Assembly (NCBI GenBank): GCA_002395965.1 | Contig: DGVT01000037.1 | Location: 1-11,045, forward strand | Reading direction: 5' to 3' | Length of the DNA stretch: 11,045 bases | Source: Porphyromonadaceae bacterium UBA4277 | Lineage (GTDB): Bacteria > Bacteroidota > Bacteroidia > Bacteroidales > Muribaculaceae | Part shown: positions 6,186 through 11,045 of the stretch, piece by piece | Layout of the letters: each line of letters begins with the position of its first letter | Position numbering within the stretch: position 1 is the first letter of the stretch | Notes under the pieces: generated by a model | Told to the model about the DNA's origin: nothing | Database searches by the model: none | Seen by the model: the letters and a program-made list of their open reading frames with translations, nothing else | Made by a program: the position numbers and the translations under genes

Positions 6186-9005
6186 ATGATGGAAAACGAC
6201 TGCGTGAGCGTGCTGGGAGCACGCGTGCATAACCTGAAGAATATCGACGTTGACATACCGCACTACAAGCTCACCGTGATCACGGGGCTGAGTGGCAGCG
6301 GAAAGTCGTCGTTGGCCTTCGACACGATTTTTGCCGAGGGTCAGCGCCGTTATCTCGAGACATTTTCGGCCTATGCCCGCAACATGCTCGGCGTGCTCGA
6401 GCGTCCGGCAGTAGATAAAATTTCGGGTCTAAGCCCGGTGATCTCGATAGGGCAGAAGACGGTGAACAGAAACCCTCGCAGCACAGTGGGCACCACAACC
6501 GAGGTGTATGACTACCTGCGCTTGCTCTTTGCGCGTGCCGGCGAGGCCTACAGCTATCTGTCGGGTGAGCGCATGGTGAAATACACCGTCGAGAAAATCC
6601 AGCACCTGATTTTAGAGCGATACGACGGGCAGCGCATCTATCTGCTTGCTCCGGTGGTGAAAAACCGCAAGGGGCACTACAAAGACTTGTTTGAAAACCT
6701 GCGCAAGAAAGGGTTTATCAATGTGCGAGTGGATGGCGAATTGCGCGAAATCACCTTCGGCATGAAGCTCGACCGCTACAAGAACCACAGCGTGGAACTT
6801 GTGGTTGACCGCCTGAAGGTGTCGGCTAAAGATGCGCACCGCTTGCTCGAGTCGATAGAAAACACCTTCAAGCATGGTGGCGACCAGATGATGGTGATGG
6901 AGGTGACGTCGGGAACAGTGGAATTCTACAGCAAGAGCCTTATGGACCCCACTACCGGGTTGAGCTATAGCGAACCTGCACCGCACAATTTCTCGTTTAA
7001 CTCACCATTAGGTGCATGTCAGCGTTGCAAGGGGCTGGGCTACGTCAACCTGATTGACCGCGACAAGATAATGCCTAATATGGAGCTCTCGATAAGGGCT
7101 GGAGGCATTGAGCCGTTAGGCAAGTATAAAAATGCGCTTGTGTTCTGGCAAATTCAGGCCATCTGTGAGAAATATGGCTGCACACTCGACACACCGTTGC
7201 GCGAACTGCCCGACGAAGCCCTCGACGACATCATGAACGGCACCGACGAGCGCCTGAATATCAAGACCGAGACACTGAGCACGAGTAACTATTTCCTCAC
7301 CTACGAAGGGCTGATAAAGTACATCGAGATGCAGCAGGACGACACTGCAACGAGCCAGGCGCAGAAGTGGGCAGGACAGTTCTACTCGCAACAGACGTGC
7401 CCTGAGTGCCACGGGCAGAGGCTGAATAGGGAAGCATTGCACTATCGGCTGGCTGGAAAGAATATTGCACAACTTGCGGCAATGGACATCGATGAGTTGC
7501 TTGAATGGATGAAAGACCTTCACAACCATGTCAACAAGCAACAATGGGCCATTGCAAGCGAAATAGTGAAGGAAATCACGTCGCGACTGCAATTCATGCT
7601 CGACGTGGGGCTTGACTATGTGTCGCTAAACCGCTCGTCGGCATCGCTGTCGGGTGGGGAGAGCCAGCGCATACGCCTCGCCACCCAAATCGGGTCGCAG
7701 CTCGTGAACGTGCTCTACATCCTCGACGAGCCCAGCATCGGGTTGCACCAGCGCGACAACCAGCGCCTCATCGACTCGCTCAAGCGCCTGCGCGATGCCG
7801 ACAACACCATCATCGTCGTGGAGCACGACCGCGACATGATGCTCGAAGCCGACTATGTGGTCGATATCGGTCCGAAAGCCGGACGCCGCGGCGGCAACGT
7901 GGTGTTTGCCGGCACTCCTGCCGAGATGCTCAAGCAGCACACCATCACAGCCGACTACCTGAATGGCACTACCTGCATCGAAGTGCCCGCCCAGAGGCGT
8001 GAAGGAAACGGGCTTGCCATCACGCTGAAAGGGTGCAAGGGTAACAACCTGAAGAATATTGACGTGAAAATACCGCTCGGGATGCTGGTGTGCGTCACTG
8101 GAGTGAGCGGCAGTGGAAAGTCGTCGCTGATTAATGCTACGCTGCAACCGATCTTGAGTCAACGTTTCTATCGGTCGCTTACCGAGCCGCTGCCCTATGA
8201 CAGCGTGGAAGGCTTGGAAAACGTAGATAAGGTAGTGACCGTCGATCAGTCGCCCTTGGGTAGAACGCCGCGCAGTAATGCCGCAACCTATACCGGAGTG
8301 TTTGCCGACATTCGCAAGCTGTTTGTCAACCTGCCCGAATCAAAAATTCGTGGTTACAAGCCCGGACGCTTCTCTTTTAATACAACTGGAGGGCGATGTG
8401 AGGTTTGTAAGGGAAATGGCTATAAAGTGGTGGAAATGAACTTCTTACCCGATGTGCTCGTTCCATGCGAAACTTGCCAGGGAAAACGCTATAATCGTGA
8501 AACACTGGAAGTTAAGTTCAAAGGGAAGTCGATAGCTGAAGTCCTCGACATGACGATAAATCAGGCCGTGGAATTTTTTGACGCCATTCCTTCGATTCTC
8601 AACAAGATAAAGGTGCTGCAAGACGTAGGGTTAGGGTATATAAAACTCGGACAGCCATCGAGCACTCTCTCGGGCGGCGAAAGCCAGAGGGTGAAACTTG
8701 CTGCCGAACTTTCGAAGCGCGATACCGGTCGCACGGTTTACATCCTCGACGAGCCTACGACGGGCCTACATTTCGAAGATATCAAGGTGCTTTTGGGCGT
8801 GCTGAATAAATTGGTCCAAAAGGGAAATACCGTCATTGTCATCGAGCATAACCTCGATGTGATAAAATGTGCCGACTACATTATCGACATGGGTCCGGAA
8901 GGCGGACGGGGTGGAGGAGAGCTGGTAGCATGCGGCACACCGGAAATGGTAGCCAAGTCGCCCCGATCTATCACAGCCAGGTATCTGAAAGACGAGCTTA
9001 AATAG
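6186..9005 (+). CDS. uvrA: Excinuclease ABC subunit A
   Basis: Damage-recognition ATPase of nucleotide excision repair; a dimer that loads UvrB onto damaged DNA. 939 residues, the normal UvrA length. Seen: two ABC modules, each with a Walker A (GLSGSGKSS at 34-42; GVSGSGKSS at 639-647), an LSGGESQR signature and a Walker B (VLYILDEPSIGLHQRD; TVYILDEPTTGLHFED). The second zinc finger is intact as C-X2-C-X19-C-X2-C (Cys738, 741, 761, 764). The first is half missing: CQRC (278-281) is present, but the earlier pair is replaced by SLMDPTTGLSYSEP. The phrase PTTGLSY is reminiscent of Bacteroidales UvrA sequences, so the loss may be lineage-wide. Start is the first of two adjacent ATGs. It is transcribed alone between its own promoter and a strong terminator. 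Bacteroidetes can carry several UvrA paralogues; I cannot tell which this is. Confidence 0.95.
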   Translation: MMENDCVSVLGARVHNLKNIDVDIPHYKLTVITGLSGSGKSSLAFDTIFAEGQRRYLETFSAYARNMLGVLERPAVDKISGLSPVISIGQKTVNRNPRSTVGTTTEVYDYLRLLFARAGEAYSYLSGERMVKYTVEKIQHLILERYDGQRIYLLAPVVKNRKGHYKDLFENLRKKGFINVRVDGELREITFGMKLDRYKNHSVELVVDRLKVSAKDAHRLLESIENTFKHGGDQMMVMEVTSGTVEFYSKSLMDPTTGLSYSEPAPHNFSFNSPLGACQRCKGLGYVNLIDRDKIMPNMELSIRAGGIEPLGKYKNALVFWQIQAICEKYGCTLDTPLRELPDEALDDIMNGTDERLNIKTETLSTSNYFLTYEGLIKYIEMQQDDTATSQAQKWAGQFYSQQTCPECHGQRLNREALHYRLAGKNIAQLAAMDIDELLEWMKDLHNHVNKQQWAIASEIVKEITSRLQFMLDVGLDYVSLNRSSASLSGGESQRIRLATQIGSQLVNVLYILDEPSIGLHQRDNQRLIDSLKRLRDADNTIIVVEHDRDMMLEADYVVDIGPKAGRRGGNVVFAGTPAEMLKQHTITADYLNGTTCIEVPAQRREGNGLAITLKGCKGNNLKNIDVKIPLGMLVCVTGVSGSGKSSLINATLQPILSQRFYRSLTEPLPYDSVEGLENVDKVVTVDQSPLGRTPRSNAATYTGVFADIRKLFVNLPESKIRGYKPGRFSFNTTGGRCEVCKGNGYKVVEMNFLPDVLVPCETCQGKRYNRETLEVKFKGKSIAEVLDMTINQAVEFFDAIPSILNKIKVLQDVGLGYIKLGQPSSTLSGGESQRVKLAAELSKRDTGRTVYILDEPTTGLHFEDIKVLLGVLNKLVQKGNTVIVIEHNLDVIKCADYIIDMGPEGGRGGGELVACGTPEMVAKSPRSITARYLKDELK

Positions 9006-9036
9006 GAGCTAATTTTACAACCGGAATTAGATATTT

Positions 9037-9079
9037 CAGGCACTCTCTTCCTGCCGACAGGGGAGGGTGCCTGATTTTT
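9037..9079 (+). terminator. Intrinsic terminator of uvrA
   Basis: CAGGCAC followed by CTCTTCC-like bases pairs with GGGGAGG and GTGCCTG around an 8-base loop, with G-T wobbles. Next comes A and five Ts. It starts 32 bases after the stop codon and is the clearest rho-independent terminator in the window. Confidence 0.85.
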
Positions 9080-9192
9080 GTGGGTATTAAAAACCGTAGT
9101 TGCAATGCCCGGCTCATGGCTGCTTTTTGGCGGCTGATGCTTCCAGAACATGGGAATTTTTAGCCCTAAAATCACAGCAAAATCAATTACCA

Positions 9193-9281
9193 CGCCATTT
9201 CAAGGTCAGAAAATTCGGCAAAATCCCCTTTTGAGCTCAAAAAAACGAAAAATAGCAACGATTTTGCCCTGAAAAATGGCG
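9193..9281. repeat. Nested three-step inverted repeat
   Basis: CGCCATTT (9193-9200) pairs with AAATGGCG (9274-9281). TCAG (9206-9209) pairs with CTGA (9269-9272), and GGCAAAAT (9217-9224) pairs with ATTTTGCC (9261-9268). The centre holds the perfect 14-base palindrome TTTTGAGCTCAAAA (9229-9242). The arms pair in order, giving a long interrupted stem-loop of about 89 bases. Confidence 0.65.
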
Positions 9282-9458
9282 AAATTAGGCTGATTTCCAA
9301 TTTTTGAGTGGAGTAGGGTAGTGAGGTCGTATTACGGTGCAAGTAGTTGATAAAAAGGGTAGTAGGCCTCGAAATGGGGCGTCTAAACTTCGTGAGAGTA
9401 GCATCGTGCTGTAGAGTAGTGCGATAATGTAAAAAATCGCCCAAAGAAATGGAGTTAA

Positions 9459-9482
9459 CCATTAAAATGGTAACATTACCAT
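9459..9482. repeat. Overlapping palindromes CCATT-AA-AATGG and ATGGTAA-CA-TTACCAT
   Basis: Two short inverted repeats share the AATGG half. With the upstream TTAACCATT they form three alternating copies of a TTACCATT-like half-site, the arrangement of a multi-site operator. No adjacent gene makes the role clear. Confidence 0.5.
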
Positions 9483-9584
9483 GTCCGGTTTATGTTTTTG
9501 AATTAAGAATTGCATCGTTCAGTTAGGTTTTGCAAAGTGGGGTGTTTGCGAAGTGAGTTGGGGATTTGTAATTGAATTTTGCGG

Positions 9585-9601
9585 TTGTCTGATTTGGGCA
9601 A
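9585..9601. promoter_or_regulatory. Degenerate member of the TTGTC-N7-GACAA site set
   Basis: TTGTC-TGATTTG-GGCAA matches 9 of 10 defined bases of the palindrome seen perfectly at 9861, 10110 and 10782. It lies about 10 bases before a TTTG/TAATTTTG promoter pair. Confidence 0.4.
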
Positions 9602-9610
9602 TGTGGTGAT

Positions 9611-9643
9611 TTTGTGAATTTGAGTTCCGAAAGTTTAATTTTG
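9611..9643 (+). promoter_or_regulatory. Candidate promoter in the gene-poor region
   Basis: TTTG (9611-9614), 21 bases, TAATTTTG (9636-9643). Both boxes fit the consensus, but AT-rich DNA gives such matches by chance. No ORF follows closely; a transcript would be untranslated for about 530 bases before the Xre gene. Confidence 0.35.
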
Positions 9644-9716
9644 CACTCTAAAATCACATTTACAATTATTTGCAATAGATGTAAGCGGCTTAATATTAGC
9701 AAAATAGACAAAATAT

Positions 9717-9836
9717 CTAAAGTGATGCTTTAGAATATTTGCTTTATGTTCCACGAGTTTAGAAAATTCAGATAATATAATCTTATAACTAACTAAAGCA
9801 CAGCATTATACAATAAATTATTAAAGTGGCGCTTTA
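9717..9836. repeat. TAAAG-N5-CTTTA inverted repeats
   Basis: CTAAAG-TGATG-CTTTAG (9717-9733) and TAAAG-TGGCG-CTTTA (9822-9836) share symmetry and most of their spacer. A third, imperfect copy, TAAAG-CACAG-CATTA, is at 9794-9808. They have the form of a protein-binding site set. Confidence 0.5.
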
Positions 9837-9860
9837 TGTATTTTATTTTGCTTTGTTAAT

Positions 9861-9877
9861 TTGTCACAAATCGACAA
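9861..9877. promoter_or_regulatory. Operator-like palindrome TTGTC-N7-GACAA, site A
   Basis: TTGTC-ACAAATC-GACAA, extended to 8-base perfect arms AATTTGTC and GACAAATT (9858-9880). It lies about 300 bases upstream of the Xre gene and 45 bases upstream of a TTTG/TAAATTTG promoter pair. Confidence 0.6.
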
Positions 9878-9921
9878 ATTTAGAATTTTGAATTGTAAAC
9901 CTGAAAATTAAATCATATAAA

Positions 9922-9953
9922 TTTGCATATGTCAATCATAAATTCTAAATTTG
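9922..9953 (+). promoter_or_regulatory. Candidate promoter upstream of the Xre gene
   Basis: TTTG (9922-9925), 20 bases, TAAATTTG (9946-9953), exact for both boxes and spacing. The first TTTG is itself the end of another TAAATTTG box (9918-9925). If used, it would give the Xre gene a leader of about 220 bases, or a separate small RNA. Confidence 0.4.
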
Positions 9954-10000
9954 CATTTGAATAATTTGAATTTGAAAATATCAAGTTTATGATTGTACAT
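9929..10000. repeat. Inverted repeat with 10-base perfect arms
   Basis: CAATCATAAA (9933-9942) is the reverse complement of TTTATGATTG (9986-9995). The pairing extends by ATGT/ACAT across one bulged T. Shortly downstream is a weak hairpin followed by six Ts (about 9997-10021). Confidence 0.55.
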
Positions 10001-10109
10001 CGCGAATTTGCGTGTGTTTTTTACTATTCACCCTATTGGGGTCAATTTTCAGGCAAATTTGATGTGAATTTTAGAGCGAGATTTTGCGTGATTTTACTCA
10101 GAAAATTTA

Positions 10110-10126
10110 TTGTCGTTTTCTGACAA
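10110..10126. promoter_or_regulatory. Operator-like palindrome TTGTC-N7-GACAA, site B
   Basis: TTGTC-GTTTTCT-GACAA, centred about 60 bases before the Xre start codon. It overlaps another inverted repeat with arms TCAGAAAA (10098-10105) and TTTTCTGA (10116-10123). Its position directly upstream of a regulator gene is what autoregulation would need. Confidence 0.65.
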
Positions 10127-10177
10127 GTGTACTAAACTCGATATTATGGAATTTGGAATGATAATTTTAGTGAGATT

Positions 10178-10720
10178 ATGGATATAGTAAGTCGATTGAA
10201 ATTGTTTTTGCAGGAAAGTGGAATTGCCAATTCTCAATTTGCCGATAATTGTGAAATTCCTCGCCCCACTCTTTCGCAGCTGCTCAATGGCAGGAACAAG
10301 AAGGTGAGTGATGAGGTGATTGCTAAGATTCATCGTGCTTATCCTAATCTCAATATCATGTGGCTGATGTTTGGTGATGGCAACATGCTTGTTCCAAATG
10401 TGAACTCTGATGTTGATTTTTCATCTGCTCAAGTGCATGAGAATGCGATTTCTACGGCGCCTTCGGGTGCTTCATCACAACCCAAAACCATCAATTTCGG
10501 TGGTGAGTCAGGCAGTGCAAATCTGCCTCATTCGCAGGCAAGTTCACCGGTTTCAAGTCAGCGTGCCATGGCCGAGGCCATGCAGCGCATGGCACGCATT
10601 TCACAGCAAATGCCGCAGTCCAGAGCTTCTAAAGGGCGTTCCGACGACGAGAGTCACGTGGTGAGCATAATGGTTTTTTATAGCGATGGTCGCTTCGAAA
10701 CCTTTGCTCCCCAGCATTAA
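10178..10720 (+). CDS. Xre-family helix-turn-helix regulator, Bacteroidetes type
   Basis: A 180-residue cytoplasmic DNA-binding protein. Seen: an N-terminal Cro/CI-type helix-turn-helix of five helices at about residues 2-68, with NSQFADNCEIPRPTLSQLLN (18-37) covering helices 2 and 3 and the closing YPNLNIMWLMFGDGNM. Then comes a Ser/Gln/Ala-rich, probably disordered linker (about 72-155) and a short conserved-looking C-terminus, VVSIMVFYSDGRFETFAP. I recognise that ending from Bacteroidales Xre proteins of unknown function. There is no peptidase S24 or ligand domain. Upstream and downstream lie perfect TTGTC-N7-GACAA palindromes, and lambda-type Cro/CI dimers bind 17-base palindromes of this form, so self-regulation is a reasonable inference. 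The start is the only ATG that keeps helix 1 whole. No -7 consensus sits just before it; TAATTTTA (10162-10169) is the nearest. Targets unknown. Confidence 0.85.
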   Translation: MDIVSRLKLFLQESGIANSQFADNCEIPRPTLSQLLNGRNKKVSDEVIAKIHRAYPNLNIMWLMFGDGNMLVPNVNSDVDFSSAQVHENAISTAPSGASSQPKTINFGGESGSANLPHSQASSPVSSQRAMAEAMQRMARISQQMPQSRASKGRSDDESHVVSIMVFYSDGRFETFAPQH

Positions 10721-10774
10721 TTCTAAATTACCCTTCCTTCCTTATTGTAAGTGTGTGGAATGCTGATAAAACCT

Positions 10775-10804
10775 GCTCGAATTGTCGGTAATCGACAATC
10801 GGGC
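10775..10804. repeat. 12-bp hairpin containing operator-like site C
   Basis: GCTCGA-A-TTGTCG pairs with CGACAA-TCGGGC around a 5-base loop, with one bulged A and one G-T pair. The inner part is the palindrome TTGTC-GGTAATC-GACAA (10782-10798), the third perfect member of the set. No T run follows on the plus strand. On the minus strand a short T run lies just beyond the stem, so it could also act as a leftward terminator. Confidence 0.6.
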
Positions 10805-10955
10805 TGCGCTTCTTGACACATCAATTATAGCACCATTATCGTGTAGAGCACATTATTTGGGGGCCGGCCTATATAGTTTGTTAGTGATGCCTGTCGGTTC
10901 AAGAATAAAGTGCTATTTGGATGTGATATTTTTTCGTTAAACAAGAATTATTGGC

Positions 10956-10979
10956 TAACATTGGCCTTCGGCCGAAGTT
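10956..10979. repeat. Hairpin related to the linker of the promoter-bearing repeats
   Basis: TAACATTGGCCTTCG with the returning arm GGCCGAAGTT folds with one mismatch. It includes the perfect palindrome CTTCGGCCGAAG (10966-10977). It resembles the linker hairpin at 5094-5119, with one inserted base and a few substitutions. Confidence 0.5.
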
Positions 10980-11012
10980 TGGCTATGCCTTCTTCCGGCT
11001 GCACTTCCGGGA

Positions 11013-11038
11013 TGTGTCACAATTCAATATTAGCGTTG
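11013..11038 (-). repeat. 26-base element, inverted copy
   Basis: Exact reverse complement of 4994-5019, starting TGTGTCACAATTC and ending TTAGCGTTG. As at the other copy, hairpin-repeat sequence lies on its inner side. Confidence 0.8.
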
Positions 11039-11045
11039 AAAACGC

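Larger units (their letters stand above)
9080..10177. other. AT-rich, gene-poor region rich in inverted repeats
   Basis: About 1.1 kb without a convincing coding region, much more AT-rich than uvrA on its left, most strongly from about 9490 onward. It holds a nested inverted repeat (9193-9281), a purine-rich stretch with six RRGTAG words (9311-9419), and palindromes at 9459-9482. Further on are TAAAG-N5-CTTTA sites (9718-9836), two consensus promoter pairs (9611-9643, 9922-9953) and TTGTC-N7-GACAA sites. It may be regulatory DNA for the Xre gene, small RNA loci, or remnants of an acquired segment. Confidence 0.6.
10721..11045. other. Non-coding region after the Xre gene
   Basis: About 325 bases with no credible ORF. 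It contains operator-like site C within a larger hairpin (10775-10804) and a GGCCGGCC palindrome (10862-10869). A hairpin related to the promoter-repeat linkers follows (10956-10979), then the reversed 26-base element (11013-11038). Nothing else is recognisable. Confidence 0.6.

Noticed and set aside
9187..9462. A 91-codon open frame on the minus strand in the gene-poor region
   Set aside because: It spans the nested inverted repeat and the purine-rich stretch, has no promoter box upstream and matches no family I know. A real small gene here is possible but not supported.
9449..9526. A 25-residue open frame starting ATGGAG
   Set aside because: Too short to distinguish from chance, with no promoter at a suitable distance and palindromes running through it.
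9529..9555. Direct repeat TTTGCAAAGTG / TTTGCGAAGTG, 16 bases apart
   Set aside because: Only two short copies in low-complexity sequence, with no further context to interpret them.

Overview
The window looks like a chromosome segment from a gut Bacteroidales bacterium, possibly a Muribaculaceae relative; the family is a guess. Three things point there. Almost every promoter I can place fits the Bacteroidetes housekeeping pattern, TTTG at -33 and TAnnTTTG at -7. Shine-Dalgarno sequences are absent at the starts. The gene content is also typical: an EF-G2-type elongation factor paralogue, a type IX secretion type B sorting domain, a Nim-like flavoprotein and a Bacteroidetes-style Xre regulator.

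Layout. Positions 1-1966 (minus strand, cut by the window edge) encode an EF-G paralogue whose GTPase centre is altered. A divergent intergenic region of about 360 bases separates it from a secreted protein with a type B sorting domain (2328-3695). Next come a hairpin terminator, a tandem promoter-bearing repeat, and a secreted lytic transglycosylase (3984-4958). A second array of the same repeat drives a two-gene operon: an SMR/Gdx-like exporter (5248-5574) overlapping a Nim-like FMN protein (5571-6068). uvrA (6186-9005) follows with its own consensus promoter and a strong intrinsic terminator. After it lies about 1.2 kb of AT-rich DNA without a credible gene but dense in inverted repeats, then a small Xre-family regulator gene (10178-10720) and about 325 bases of non-coding sequence.

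How the parts fit. Two observations tie the non-coding DNA together. First, a unit of about 75 bases, made of two hairpins and ending in a complete TTTG-N19/20-TAACTTTG promoter, sits in tandem in front of both the transglycosylase and the exporter operon. It therefore looks like a dispersed promoter cassette. Second, a 17-base palindrome, TTGTC-N7-GACAA, occurs perfectly three times (9861, 10110, 10782) and once with one mismatch (9585). All four lie around the Xre gene and none was found elsewhere in the window, so they are good candidates for that regulator's own operators. A 26-base sequence is also present as exact inverted copies at 4994-5019 and 11013-11038, bracketing the exporter-nim-uvrA-xre block.

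The enzymes are mostly recognisable families. The less explained part is 9006-11045: an orphan regulator with a private operator set inside AT-rich, structure-rich DNA.
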